Shown: positions 32,499 to 42,903, counted from the stretch's first letter. The stretch is DNA of 64,000 nucleotides from Mayamaea pseudoterrestris (GCA_027923505.1 BROI01000001.1:900501-964500), one strand, 5' to 3'. Translations and numbers: made by a program. Notes: generated by a model from the sequence alone, not told the origin.

Positions 32499-33212
32499 AT
32501 GCAGACCATCATTACCCACCGACAACTCTTCAATCTTGTCCAGATTGAGTTTCCGCTTGGAGGATGTCTCAAGGATATTCTCGTTTCCACTAACAAGGAC
32601 GACGCCACTGCTGCCACTGAATGTTTCTCCGACTCGGATTCCAGTGCTGCCAAGTCAACAACTCCTCGAGGCGTCCACTTTGAATTGACTGCCAATGTCC
32701 AATACGAGCCAAGGCCGCATACATGCGACGAAGATGTTTCGACATGGTACAGCAAGTCCGAATACAAGCTCTTTCGACGACAGACGCACGCCATTGCCAA
32801 GAAGGTTGCCGCCATTGAACAACAAAACATCGCATTGCATTCCTACGAACGCACCGTTACACGCATTCACAAGGCATGCCAGGTAGCTGCTACCATGGAA
32901 GACGACGATGGAAGCATCAACTGCTTGAGCGTTGCCGACCGTCGCCACTTGAACCGATGGGCGCAAGCTGCTCCTGTTCGACACGGACTCGACAAGTGGT
33001 CACTGACCAAGCTCTCCAAAACACGCAGTCTGCAACGAAACGAGCTTCAAGCAGCCATCATTGAAATGCAAAAACGAACAATCAAGGATGAATGCTACCA
33101 CGAAAAACTGCGAGCGACAAGTGAGCGCATGTCTCGACCAGCTAGGCTCTTTTCGCATTACATGGCGGAAAGCCTTGCCAATTCGGAGGTGACTGCCCAG
33201 TTTACGGCATGA
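32499..33212 (+). CDS. Diatom-type uncharacterised protein, copy 2 of a dispersed pair
   Basis: 237 residues from the ATG at 32499; the frame is open 21 nt further up but starts with a non-ATG codon. It aligns by eye through most of its length with the gene at 28744: 'GVHFELTANVQYE' with 'SVYFDLSANVSHD', 'WYSKSEYKLFRRQTHAIAKKV' with 'WHDAHDYKEFKRQTYSLAKQM', 'HLNRWAQAAPVRHGLDKWSL' with 'HLQHWASATPCRLGLDKWAL', and 'TSERMSRPARLFSHYMAESLA' with 'TSERMSRTGTYFARHLAMSLA'. The acidic Ser-rich N-terminus is shorter. The two genes lie in the same orientation about 3 kb apart with the ligase between them, suggesting tandem duplication and later insertion or inversion. Function unknown. Confidence 0.75.
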   Translation: MQTIITHRQLFNLVQIEFPLGGCLKDILVSTNKDDATAATECFSDSDSSAAKSTTPRGVHFELTANVQYEPRPHTCDEDVSTWYSKSEYKLFRRQTHAIAKKVAAIEQQNIALHSYERTVTRIHKACQVAATMEDDDGSINCLSVADRRHLNRWAQAAPVRHGLDKWSLTKLSKTRSLQRNELQAAIIEMQKRTIKDECYHEKLRATSERMSRPARLFSHYMAESLANSEVTAQFTA

Positions 33213-33419
33213 GTAAAATACAACTTTCTGTACATAGTTTAGATTGCTTGAAAGTTTAAAACACACCATATTTACATACTTCTATGCTTGCAAGCACTAT
33301 CAACATGCGACGACTCTAGATCCTCTGTACAGTACTGTAGTACTACACGATCTCAAAACTTTGCAAAAAGTATGCAGAACTTCGTTACAATTGATTCTAC
33401 AGTGTACAGAACATGCGTT

Positions 33420-35465
33420 CTACCAAAATGGTGCCCTTCCCTTGTCAATGTTTGGCGAGTCTGGACATGGATGTTTGGATGGCTTGTCTCGGTAGTGGCA
33501 AGAGAATAATGCTTCGGTTGCGCAGCACTTGCTTCGAAAGTCATCCACACTTCCGCCACCTTCGCCTAATATCTCCTGTGTCGTATGCTGTATGCATTGG
33601 TCGTTGACAAACCACTCGTTCATTTGTCGAAAGTATAGCAGTTTATTATCCTTGTTCAAGGTCCAACTCATGTGGAAAATGATCGGATTAATTTTGCCGG
33701 CAAAGAGCGCTTTCATGTACTGGCCGGACTTTTGGTTCCATTGATAGCCGCCGGGAAATTCCTCCATGTCACGACTCAGCACCTTGACCTTGAGGCCGTA
33801 CAAGCTACTTTGCTCGTTCAAGACAGCAATCATGGCTTGCTGGTGGCTATTGGTAGCGATAATGACATCACCAGTCAGCAACAGGGTGGTCAAAAAGTGT
33901 TGCGTCCGCTTGTTATTTCGCACATAGTAAAAGCCTGAATTGGCGCTGTAGGGACTGTAGCGGACAGAAAAACCGCCATCGTCCTGAAACAAAACGTCAA
34001 ACTTTTGCATGGATGGCTCGGTATGGAAATAGTCCAGTGGGTTTCGGTACCATACAATGTCAACGTCCTGAAACAAAAAGTCGTAGCCGAGCATGGACAC
34101 AAGCTGGACGCAAATGACCTTGGCCATCATCATTGCCACGAACCGGCGATCACCGTATCGCTTTGCTGCTTCCGCAGGAAGATCTCCAAAGTTCTAACAG
34201 CGCATTATAGAAAGAAAAAAGAGATAGACGGTAAGAGCACCACTCATTGCGAGAGAAAGAGGACTATGTGCGCTGTGTACGTGTGCTTGTACCGGTCATC
34301 ATGGTGCATGTCAACGCAAAATCGACAAATCCATCATCGAGAGCACGTGGTCCGAGCACATTCAAAAGCACTCCACAGACTCAATACGTACCCTGTGATC
34401 ATAGTAAGCTTTTAATCCAACAGACTCTGCTAGATCTGCCGTCTCCTGGTCGGTCGCAAACACGATAATGTTGCTAACATCCAAGTTGCGAGACTTGGCG
34501 CTGCACACGAAATTGAGTAGCAGCTCACTCTGCCCCATGTTGCACACCATGACAATGACTGAATTCTTGGGACTGGCAACTTGCTTCAAAATTGGCGCCA
34601 GTTCCGCCTTGACTTCATCCATCGTGTCCATGAATGTGCGCATAAAGTCCCAGTGCTTGGCCTTGTCCTCCCAGGTTGGCGGCGCAAAAAAGTCGCGCCC
34701 CTTGTTCGTGTAGCCCCGACTCACTTGCACGAGCGGTTCCGCCATGTCGGTTCCTTTCTTGCTGGCTCTCATGAAGTTGAATAAATGAAAGGATTCATAC
34801 TGTGGAACAATAGCCAAACATTGCTTGCGCATGCCCGAGTGATCATTCAGCACAACGTGCAAATACTCGCAATTCTCCAGCGCCTCCTCAGCCGATAGAA
34901 GGGGACTACCGGGTATATCGGTCTTGATGTATTTCGTCGGTTGCGCATTCTTGCGTCCGTACAGCATGAGGACTTCGGAACCGCCGATTCCCGGTGCATC
35001 AAACGGTACGCCCGGATCAATGAGAGACACAAAGTCTGGCTTGTCGACGCGCGCCATGCTCACGGCAAAACGACCCATGGTATCGGTTGGAAATAGTTGA
35101 CTGGAGTGACATGTAGTAGTATCTGCGCAGTCTGTTCCACCTTCTCCGTGAAGCTTGTCGTGTGCTTCCACCTGTTGATTGACGAGTTCCATCTGATGCG
35201 CCTCCAATTCCTTGCGTATTTCCTTGACTTTGGCTTGAACTGCTTGCTCTATTACCATGCTACTCACATGATTCTGCAGTAGTTGCGAGGAGCAGTCGAG
35301 GCCGGCGTATAGTGTTGTCAATGTGCCAAGAAAAAAGCTAAAGACGCCAATGATAATGTGTGACAGTACGTAACCGACACCGCCAGAGCTGCTGCTTGAA
35401 CTATTTGCGCCGTTTCTTCCTCTCTTGCTGTTCACTGGCGAAACACCGTGAGGTAGCTGCATCAT
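33420..35465 (-). CDS. Golgi-type II membrane nucleotide-sugar glycosyltransferase (GT77-like)
   Basis: Exons 35465-34392 and 34193-33420 joined across a 198-nt GT-AG intron, in phase 0, giving 615 residues. A short Ser-rich cytosolic tail, one span (about 30-55, 'LSHIIIGVFSFFLGTLTTLY') and a coiled stem (about 75-105) give a type II topology. The catalytic part matches the nucleotide-diphospho-sugar transferase domain: 'NSVIVMVCNMGQSELLLNFVCSAKSRNLD', 'IIVFATDQETADLAESVGL', the DxD motif in 'LFQDVDIVWYRNPL', 'NSGFYYVRNN' and 'FHMSWTLNKDNK'. The likely role is transfer of a pentose or galactose onto glycoproteins or wall glycans in the Golgi, inferred from the family. Tail cysteines (SKCCATEALFSC) are probably disulphide-bonded. 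It diverges from the MATE gene. Confidence 0.88.
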
Positions 35466-35741
35466 TGCAGGCTCTGTAGCTGCAAGGCAAGTAAAAGACG
35501 AGCCAAGGATGCGCAGGGCAATGAATGATGGATGCGCCGTTTTTGATGTTTGTCGGTCATGGTCATCTTCTGCGAACCAATCGTGACGTCATCTGCTCGG
35601 CAGGATGAATACCGCAACGACACGCAGACGTTTCGTCGACGACAGCCGAAAGATCACCTCACACGTTCGACTCGCGCAGCATCAAAGATACATTGGATTG
35701 ACTGCCTTGATTGGCTATTTATGGAAAAGATCTACAGCAAC

Positions 35742-37538
35742 ATGACAAGAGTACCAAAATCTACGCTAAGCTTGCTATTGCTAATCTTGCTCAGTCATGA
35801 TGGAGTATTTGCTTTCGCCACGTCATTTCCATCGACAACTTCGACTCCCACCATGCTCACGCCCAAATCTTTCACCAATCAAGCAGCATCAGCATCCACA
35901 ACAGCTATTCAAAGCAGCAAGAATGATGAAAACATTGAAGACAGCTTGCCTCGAGGAGGGGATGCCTTTGCCGCAGATGGCAAGTCAACTTCCTCCAAGT
36001 CTTCCTCAAAACCATCATCATCGTCATCGGCCATTTACTTGCCTGCCAACATGCCGGCACTCCCAACACTGAAACAGTTTCAAAAGTTTGCCATTCCATG
36101 TTTGGCGCTATGGATTGCTGGTCCGCTACTAAGTCTCGTCGACACTAGTTTCGTCGGCTTGTCAGGAACACCCGAGCAGAGTGCCCGTCTCTTGGCCGCC
36201 CTTGGTCCAGCGACAACCTTTTTCGATGGCGCCACCTACTTGTTTTGCTTTTTAAATGTTGCCACCACCAACTTGTACTCATCGGCGCGGGCGCAGTATG
36301 GTGAAGACAGTGACAAGGCCGAGTCGGTGGTGCGGACGGCCTCGCGCGTATCCATTCGCTGCGGACTAGGACTCATGGTGTTTCTATTGCTGACGGCGCG
36401 GCCACTGCTGAAACTGTACATTGGCACCAAGGCGGCGAGTACACCAGGCTTGCTGGATGCAGCGACGGACTATGTGCATATACGAGCGTTGAGCATGCCA
36501 ACGTCACTTTTGCTGGGTGTACTGCAGGCCAGTTTGCTCGGTGCCAAGGATAGTGTCACGCCACTCGTGGCAGTTTTGTACGCAACACTTGTCAATCTCG
36601 TTGGTGACTACGTTTTGGTCAAGCGATTAAAGATGGGTCTGCAGGGAGCAGCCATTGCCACGACGATTGCGCAGTGGGCGTCAACCTACGGTATCGTTGT
36701 TCCAGCGAAGCGACGCTTGGTTCGTGACGGAAAGCTTGGCATTTTCGTCAAAAAGGCGCAAGACAAGAACAACAAGGAACTTGTTACAACGAAAACCTTT
36801 CTTTCCTTTGCGGCTCCCGTATTGACACTGGTCATTGGAAAGCTGGCAGCCTTTGGCTTCATGACGCACAGCGCCGCCGCCGTTCCGGGTCAGCCGACAC
36901 CGCTGGCGGCGCATCAAATCATTCTCAGCATGTTGTTTTCCTGCAGTCCCTTTTTGGAAGTGATTAGCCAAACGGCGCAAACATTCTTGCCGCCATTTTT
37001 GGCTCCAGTGAATGAACATGTCGCCTTGAGCAAATCTCGCGACAAGAACTACAAGGTGGAGAACGACGCCAGAGCGCAGTCGTGGCTTCGAGTGGCCGAC
37101 AAGGTTTCGACGCAGCTACTGGGCATTGGTTTCGTGTGCGCCGCCGCCGTGGCAAGCATTGCCTCGCTGGTTCCTGCCAAGTTTAGTTACTTTTTGACGA
37201 GTGACCTGACGGTTCAAAACGCCGTCAAGCCTTTGGCCAAGTACTTGTGGATGGGTGCCTTCTTTTGGGCGCCCGTTGCCGTGGCGGAGGGTGTCTTGCT
37301 GGCCCGCCGCGAGCTTGGCTTTTTGGCGTTTGTGTACTTGTTTAGTACGGCATTATTGCCGGCTGCATTGCTGCAAGTCAAGTTCCGTCAAGGCGATGTG
37401 GGTCAAGTATGGGCGTGCTTTGTCGCCTTTCAATTATTCCGCGCGACTTGCTTTGTAGCCAAAGTCTGGGGACCAAAGCTGATCAGCAAGTTGAAGGGCG
37501 AGGTTGCTCATCCAGTGAACGGAGAAATTAAAGCGTAA
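35742..37538 (+). CDS. MATE-family transporter with a bipartite plastid presequence
   Basis: 598 residues from the ATG at 35742, chosen because it puts a signal peptide (about 1-24, '[16 protein letters not shown]') right at the N-terminus. Upstream in-frame ATGs at 35721 and 35559 are less likely. Cleavage before Phe ('GVFA-FATSF'), followed by a Ser/Thr-rich stretch, fits the ASAFAP-type address of proteins entering complex plastids. The body has about 12 hydrophobic segments of the multi-antimicrobial extrusion family: '[20 protein letters not shown]' at the start of the first repeat, '[21 protein letters not shown]', and '[16 protein letters not shown]...[11 protein letters not shown]'. 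It resembles plant plastid MATEs that move small organic anions or metabolites across the envelope; the substrate is unknown. Confidence 0.9.
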   Translation: MTRVPKSTLSLLLLILLSHDGVFAFATSFPSTTSTPTMLTPKSFTNQAASASTTAIQSSKNDENIEDSLPRGGDAFAADGKSTSSKSSSKPSSSSSAIYLPANMPALPTLKQFQKFAIPCLALWIAGPLLSLVDTSFVGLSGTPEQSARLLAALGPATTFFDGATYLFCFLNVATTNLYSSARAQYGEDSDKAESVVRTASRVSIRCGLGLMVFLLLTARPLLKLYIGTKAASTPGLLDAATDYVHIRALSMPTSLLLGVLQASLLGAKDSVTPLVAVLYATLVNLVGDYVLVKRLKMGLQGAAIATTIAQWASTYGIVVPAKRRLVRDGKLGIFVKKAQDKNNKELVTTKTFLSFAAPVLTLVIGKLAAFGFMTHSAAAVPGQPTPLAAHQIILSMLFSCSPFLEVISQTAQTFLPPFLAPVNEHVALSKSRDKNYKVENDARAQSWLRVADKVSTQLLGIGFVCAAAVASIASLVPAKFSYFLTSDLTVQNAVKPLAKYLWMGAFFWAPVAVAEGVLLARRELGFLAFVYLFSTALLPAALLQVKFRQGDVGQVWACFVAFQLFRATCFVAKVWGPKLISKLKGEVAHPVNGEIKA

Positions 37539-37640
37539 GAGAATTCCATTACTTCTTGGTCTGCAACGATTGTACAGCAATAATAAAATGGTTAAAGCTA
37601 GCTTTTTCATGCAAGAAAATAGTTGACTTGTTAGTCTTGT

Positions 37641-38354
37641 CTAAAACTTGAACTTGACGCGGGGATCTCGATCCACTTGCTCGTAGAGTGCGTAAAGCAT
37701 TTCGGCGCTCTGCACTGGAGCATTGACTGTGATGGAGCTCCACTTGCCGTTAACTTTAACACTGTGCTCTATTTCCTTCACGTCGGAAACTTGACAGGAC
37801 TCGGCTACGAGTGCCACCATTTCCTCGACGAATAGACCTTCGTTCAAACCGACAATCTTCATTTTGAAGAGTGTTGGGTAGTCAACGAGAGCTTCAAACA
37901 CGCGCGATTTTTCTCCAGTGTTTTCGTCTTGGTATAAAGTATAGCCTTGATCGTCATACTCTGGCTTGATTGGATTGTTCACAGGTGACCGTTCCCCAAT
38001 ACCAATGTATGGTTTAGGTGCTGGCGCAGCTGGCGCCGCCTTCTTGCCGAAACCATTGGCTTGTGACGTCGGAACGCCGTTGATGGTCGACGGCTCTGAA
38101 GCTTTTGGTCGTCGTCGTTGCTCCAATAGCTTGGATAACTCATCATCAAAAGTTTTGCTTGCTCCTTCGTTCTTGTTGTCATCATTGTCATCGCTACTGG
38201 GCACGCTGTTGAAAAATGTGCCCGCCTTTTGTGCTTCCATATTGGTGCAAGGGCCGCGCCTCCTGGCGTGGTCTGTCGGCCGAACGAATGACTGCACAGA
38301 GACGCCAAAAAATACAACAGAAAAAAGCACGAAGGAGGTAGAGCCCGTGATCAT
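37641..38354 (-). CDS. Plastid-targeted DUF493 (YbeD-like) protein
   Basis: 237 residues from the ATG at 38354; the frame upstream starts with a non-ATG codon. The N-terminus is a signal peptide (about 1-23, 'FVLFSVVFFGVSVQS') followed at once by Phe and a basic stretch ('FVRPTDHARRRG'), the ASAFAP-type plastid signature. A low-complexity linker follows (Asp/Asn, then Ala/Pro, about 45-125). The C-terminal 85 residues are a ferredoxin-like DUF493 domain: 'FEALVDYPTLFKMKIVGLNEGLFVEEMVALVAESC' and ending 'QSAEMLYALYEQVDRDPRVKFKF', a close match to the bacterial/YbeD ending. Bacterial YbeD has been proposed as a small regulatory domain. The plastid location suggests cyanobacterial ancestry, by inference. 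Confidence 0.88.
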   Translation of the reverse strand: MITGSTSFVLFSVVFFGVSVQSFVRPTDHARRRGPCTNMEAQKAGTFFNSVPSSDDNDDNKNEGASKTFDDELSKLLEQRRRPKASEPSTINGVPTSQANGFGKKAAPAAPAPKPYIGIGERSPVNNPIKPEYDDQGYTLYQDENTGEKSRVFEALVDYPTLFKMKIVGLNEGLFVEEMVALVAESCQVSDVKEIEHSVKVNGKWSSITVNAPVQSAEMLYALYEQVDRDPRVKFKF

Positions 38355-38702
38355 GTCAAACCCCCTATAAAGCAAAGCAACTATAACAGCGTGCAAAGAA
38401 CAGCGCGACTCTCCCTGGGACCAAGTGCGACCACGAAAGAATCGGAATTTCGATTTTGTGGCCGCACAGCGAAGAAGAATGTGAGTGAGACGTGACGCGT
38501 TGCAAGCCGTACCGGTACTGTTTCATGACGTCATATGGCGCGGCGGGCGCGGTTCGACACACACGACTCACAGGCGCCTTGCGTCGAATCTTGAAGTTCG
38601 ACAGTCGAGGTCCGAAACGTTTCTTTTAGATTGGCATCATCATTATCATCATTGATTCGACTCGACGAGTAGATATATAACACGCGAGTCGGTACCGGCG
38701 GT
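38355..38702. promoter_or_regulatory. Divergent promoter region with a TATA-like box
   Basis: 348 bp between divergent starts. 'GATATATAAC' at about 38672-38681 is a good TATA-box match on the plus strand but lies only about 22 bp before the ATG at 38703. Either the 5' leader is almost absent or the match is fortuitous. 'CGTGACGC' and 'TGACGTCAT' (CRE-like, about 38526-38534) are also present. Confidence 0.4.
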
Positions 38703-39968
38703 ATGAAGAAGTATGATGCCTTGATACTGCTGCTCTTGGGTATCTTCTTGCCATCGGCTCGAGCAGCATCCATATCCATAGGCGCATATGTTGGCAGCTT
38801 TGCTGCCATTGGCTTTGCCGTCTTGGCTGGAACCATTGTCAAGCACAATAAACTCATTCCAGTGTACACGCCGGAACCAGATAGTTTGAATGGAAAAACA
38901 ATTGTCATTACTGGTGCAAACACTGGACTTGGATTAGAGTCGGCCAAACGATTGGCGGCTGGAGGTGCAAAGGTTGTCCTCACCGTTCGATCGGATGCCA
39001 AGGGAGAAGCAGCGGTGCAGGCTGTCCAAGACTTTGTCAAGAAAACCACTGGACAAGATGCTACTGCCACGTACAAGGTTTTGCATTTGAATAATTTGAA
39101 TGCTATTCGAGCAGCAGTGGCAAGCTGGGACGACATTCCAACGATTGATGTGTTGCTGAACAACGCTGGTATCTTTGGCAAAGATAAACCTACACTGACC
39201 GATGATCGCATGGAGATGTCCTTTCAAGTCAATCATCTGGGACACTTCTTTTTGACAAACTTGCTAAAGGGCAAGCTTTTGGACTCGGCCCGCATTATCA
39301 ATGTTTCCTCAGAGGCGTTTTCGTCCGTCAAGTCGCTCGACTTTGACTACGTTTGGGAACCATCACAAGAATCATATGGGTTCTTCTACAGCTATTCGCA
39401 GTCGAAACTGGCTAACACTTTGTTCACGCAAGAGTTACAGAGACGGGTCAATGCGATTGGGAAGAAATGGATAGTTTCAGCGTGTCATCCAGGCATGGTG
39501 GACACAGACATTTTTCGTGTCTTTGACACGTCGTTTTGGAAGAAACTATTCGACAAGGTTATGCAGCTAGCTGCACGATCACCGGCGCAAGGGGCATCAA
39601 CTCAAGTGTGGCTTGCGGCCAGTGCGGAAGGCAGTTTAGACGTGCGTGGACAATACCTTTACAACCAAGCAATCGTTAATCTGCACGCCTACGCCAAGGA
39701 TGAAAGCGTGGCGGAGCGACTTTGGAGGGAGAGCGAGGAGAGATCCGGACTTGTATTTGACTTGTCCATGGAACATGCAGCAACGAATCGGGAGGAGACA
39801 CAAGGTGATGCTTCGGCCGACGATTCTTTAGAGGATGGCACCGCCAAGACGGACGAAGCAAACGATGCAGATGCAGATTCGGACGAGGATGTAGGAGGCC
39901 CACTAGAGAATCTAGTTGGTACTGTTGCTGGTGTGGCGTTGGATGCGATGGCCGAACAGCTCCTATAA
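38703..39968 (+). CDS. Membrane-anchored retinol-dehydrogenase-type SDR
   Basis: 421 residues. An N-terminal signal sequence (about 5-21) and a second hydrophobic segment (about 25-45) anchor it in the ER or another endomembrane. The classical SDR core follows: cofactor loop TGANTGLG (70-77), NNAG (153-156), catalytic Ser in 'INVSSEA' (about 202) and YSQSK (Tyr231, Lys235). 'CHPGMVDTDIF' after the active site is typical of the retinol dehydrogenase/WWOX/protochlorophyllide-reductase-like branch. It is NADP-dependent by family. After about residue 370 an acidic Asp/Glu/Ala tail is added, ending in a short hydrophobic helix ('LVGTVAGVALDAMAEQLL'). The natural substrate (retinoid, sterol or lipid aldehyde) cannot be read from sequence. 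The ATG at 38703 is the first in frame. Confidence 0.88.
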   Translation: MKKYDALILLLLGIFLPSARAASISIGAYVGSFAAIGFAVLAGTIVKHNKLIPVYTPEPDSLNGKTIVITGANTGLGLESAKRLAAGGAKVVLTVRSDAKGEAAVQAVQDFVKKTTGQDATATYKVLHLNNLNAIRAAVASWDDIPTIDVLLNNAGIFGKDKPTLTDDRMEMSFQVNHLGHFFLTNLLKGKLLDSARIINVSSEAFSSVKSLDFDYVWEPSQESYGFFYSYSQSKLANTLFTQELQRRVNAIGKKWIVSACHPGMVDTDIFRVFDTSFWKKLFDKVMQLAARSPAQGASTQVWLAASAEGSLDVRGQYLYNQAIVNLHAYAKDESVAERLWRESEERSGLVFDLSMEHAATNREETQGDASADDSLEDGTAKTDEANDADADSDEDVGGPLENLVGTVAGVALDAMAEQLL

Positions 39969-40364
39969 TCGGTAGTGCATCAAATAGAACAAATACACCT
40001 CATCACTTTACGACCACCAGTAGGTTGTGGCATGAAGGTGTAGCTTGCACCGTCGACGTTAATTTATAAGTAATGCTGTCACTGCCTCTCGAAAACGTAC
40101 CGAATCTCGCACACAACATTTCTTGCACGCGTGGGACACAGCTAAAATACTTGTTTCACTGGCAATGTTTAGCTCTACGTAGCGTTTGATTAACATTTAC
40201 GCTTACCAGAAGTTTTAAGAGCGCTTCGAAGTCATGCAAGATGACCTGCTGCCGTAGCGTACCTGCAGGTATGCATTAGCAGAGAGAGATGAATGATAAT
40301 TGTTTGAAGCTTAAAAAAGGCAATGCCCATCCCCGATGAATAGGAATTTGCACCCGTATTACTG
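39969..40364. other. Convergent intergenic spacer
   Basis: 396 bp between the stop codons of the SDR and the Gfo/Idh/MocA gene. No coding-like frame and no repeat is visible. 'GCACGCGTGGGACAC' and other short GC patches look fortuitous. Confidence 0.4.
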
Positions 40365-41615
40365 CTACGTCTTTTCCCATTGCCTCGTTTGAGCGCTCTT
40401 GTACATGGCCAGCGCCACTCGAACATCGTCAGCCGCTCGTACTACCGTCTCATGCGCGGCCTTTCGATCCTGCTTGGCAAAAATTCGATGTATTTCACAC
40501 CACAAACCAGCAAAACCAAGAAAGAAACCACCTTGTCGGTCGTTCGAAAAAAGCTCGGTGCCATTCGGGTGTTTGGCATTGTAGAGACGCAGTCCACCCG
40601 CGCCTGGTATTTCCTTCAAAAGTCCATCGCCATGTATGATGAATTCACCTTGCGTACCAGTGATTCGAAAGAATGGGCAAACGTCATGCGCCATGGGCGC
40701 AGTCGCCAGCATGTTGCAGGAATACGTCGCTACCAATGGACCCGAGCCGTTTGGTTGCTTCAGTGGATTGTCGTTTGCATTTATACAAGGTGCATCAATT
40801 TTAAACATGGCATGCGCCAGCGTCTCTCCTTCCATTTTCAGTTGCGGCTGTAGTCCACTGCGCGTCACGGCAACCACTTCGTCAATGCGGCCCACCATTT
40901 CGCGGAGCGGCCGAATCCAGTGGAGGCCTCCATCAATGGTGATGCCGCCTCCGGCGCGCGCCAGTGATCCGCGCCATCCGAGTCCACCCGATTCGTCAAC
41001 GTCGCCACTCGTGGCATTGGTTCGCATGGATTCATAGTAGTAGGAAGCAGCCGTGACTATTGTTCCGATTGCATTCTCGTCAATCAACCGTTTCGCCAAT
41101 TGTACTTCCTGCCAGTAGGGCGACTGCTCGGCAATGACAAGCATGGGAGCCTTTGCGTCTGCAAGCTGCTGCAGAGACGCATCAACAAGCTTGTCGCACG
41201 AGTCTCGGGTTGGTGCCAATGGTTTCTCCATGACAACCATTTTGCCGCTTCCCAAACCAGTTAAAGCTTGTAGTGCCAATGTTTCGTGCAAATCATGAGG
41301 CACGGCAATGAAAATAACCTGAATTTGCTCCATGGTTGCAGTGTCGGCGATCAGCTCGTTAAGCAAAGCATATTGATTCGGCTGTTTACACGCTGAAAGA
41401 AGACTTTGGCTGGCCGGTAGCTCCGCAATCGCTTGCCGTTGCTTGGCGGACGGATCACAGAGCGCGCGAATCTCCATCTTGACGTTGCTGTTCTTCGTGC
41501 CGTCGAAGTCGCTGCTCTCATTTTCGACAGCCGTAAGGGATGCTATGGCAGCCAAGTGATGCGTTACGATTTGTCCGCAGCCGACAATGGCAAGGCCCAC
41601 TGGCGAGGAGGACAT
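40365..41615 (-). CDS. Gfo/Idh/MocA-family NAD(P)-dependent oxidoreductase
   Basis: 416 residues. The Rossmann domain opens with 'VGLAIVGCGQIVTHHLAAI' (GxGxx(x)H), followed by 'IRALCDPSAKQRQAIA' (second strand and acidic residue), 'VIFIAVPHDLHETLALQAL' and the family hallmark 'MVVMEKPLAPT' (EKP lysine, about 133). The C-terminal beta-sheet domain contains 'GGLGWRGSLARAGGGITIDGGLHWIRPLREMVG', whose G-x-x-x-D-x-G-x-H motif carries the catalytic histidine. It oxidises or reduces a sugar, inositol or similar polyol; the substrate is unknown. No signal peptide is visible, so probably cytosolic. The start at 41615 places Met four residues before the first strand, so it is well supported. Its 5' side borders the repeat- and transposon-bearing patch. 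Confidence 0.9.
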   Translation of the reverse strand: MSSSPVGLAIVGCGQIVTHHLAAIASLTAVENESSDFDGTKNSNVKMEIRALCDPSAKQRQAIAELPASQSLLSACKQPNQYALLNELIADTATMEQIQVIFIAVPHDLHETLALQALTGLGSGKMVVMEKPLAPTRDSCDKLVDASLQQLADAKAPMLVIAEQSPYWQEVQLAKRLIDENAIGTIVTAASYYYESMRTNATSGDVDESGGLGWRGSLARAGGGITIDGGLHWIRPLREMVGRIDEVVAVTRSGLQPQLKMEGETLAHAMFKIDAPCINANDNPLKQPNGSGPLVATYSCNMLATAPMAHDVCPFFRITGTQGEFIIHGDGLLKEIPGAGGLRLYNAKHPNGTELFSNDRQGGFFLGFAGLWCEIHRIFAKQDRKAAHETVVRAADDVRVALAMYKSAQTRQWEKT

Positions 41616-41740
41616 GGTTGATCTACCGGTATGGCAGGCTGGAAGGGTCAGTACTGTACATATACGAGATGGATTTGCAATGGTGTTTACTGCTGATTTT
41701 GACGGTAAATGAACGAAAGGATCGCGATGCCAGACCGAAA

Positions 41741-41910
41741 AATCAAAGTTCTTGGCACTACACTCTGGCCTATAGTTCAGAAAATCAAAGTTTTTGGCAC
41801 AACACTCTGACCCATAGTGACAATAACTTTGAAAATCAAAGTTTTTGGCAGTACACTCTGGCTTACAGTGCCAATAACTTTGAAATAAATCAAAGTTTTT
41901 GGCAGTACAC
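41741..41910 (+). repeat. Four degenerate short tandem repeats
   Basis: The motif AATCAAAGTTTTTGGCA recurs at 41741 (CTT variant), 41783, 41834 and 41888, each followed by a variant of ACACTCTGG and, in the middle copies, 'AATAACTTTGAAA'. Spacings are 42, 51 and 54 bp, all multiples of three. One plus-strand frame therefore stays open through all copies ('NQSFWQYTLAYSANNFE'-like peptides). I list it as a repeat and not a gene. Confidence 0.8.
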
Positions 41911-42219
41911 TCTGATCCACACTATTCTCCCCGGAGTACCAGTACGACTAATGACGCCCCTTGACACGCCATTCAGGACTGTAATTCATCCGGTCACGCA
42001 TGTATCGTTTCCACACTATTTTCCCCGGAGTACCAGTACGACTAATGACGCCCCTTGACACGCCATTCAGGACTGGAGCGTCCGGTAAAATGACTTTTCG
42101 TGACTAAATGTCATACTGGCACTCAAGTTTCCGTTGACGCTTCGAAGATCAGTTGAAAGCCATGCCGGCGCGGCGCGCCAGCCCGTCCAGCTGTTTCAGA
42201 GTCTGCGATTTGCTACTTT

Positions 42220-42322
42220 CAGACAATGTCTGAAAGTATCTTTCTGATTCAGACAATGTCTGAAAGTATCTGGCTTAATCAGACAATGTCTGAAAGTACT
42301 TTTTACTTTCAGACAGAATCTG
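42220..42322. repeat. Left subterminal array: four 13-bp dyads at exact 30-bp spacing
   Basis: CAGACAATGTCTG occurs at 42220, 42250 and 42280, and a degenerate CAGACAGAATCTG at 42310. Each sits in the longer dyad TTCAGACAATGTCTGAA. The array starts 144 bp from the left end of the transposon. Spacers (AAAGTATCTTTCTGATT and variants) are also conserved. Confidence 0.9.
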
Positions 42323-42903
42323 AAAGTATGCTACTATTACGTTTAAAGTACTTTTTGCAGATGCTGTAAATATCAACGGTCACAAAAGTCATTTATTATG
42401 TGCAGCCATCCACGACGGTGAACTTGATGCCTTCGACAACGCTCGTTGCCATGCATACGCTTACAAGCACTACCACTGTCAGCTCAAGCTATAGAAGGCC
42501 AATTCTAATAATTTCATCTTCAAAATAGACTAACTAATATATGGCGATTAGATCTGTCAAGTTGGTTTGGTCGTGAGGGGCCTGTGGAGCTCACGACGAC
42601 ACGATTTGTGTTCATGGGGGCCCAGGCGCCAGTTCCGCTTCATGCAGCCAACACATCATCCTTTTCCTGGGAAATCATTACTATATTGCCAGGTTCTTGA
42701 CACGAATGACCATTTATAACATGTATTGCAACAAGCTGTATGGCTAGTCAGTGCTTGTCGAAGGTGCCATGGTCGTCGTCGTCGAAAACTTGGTTGGTGG
42801 CAGTCATACCATCGAGACATTTCAATGGAAACAGCTGCCTCCACGACCAATCATAAGCTATAAAAATATCTTTGACTTCGCTTTCAGAAAAATTAGGCTT
42901 AAT

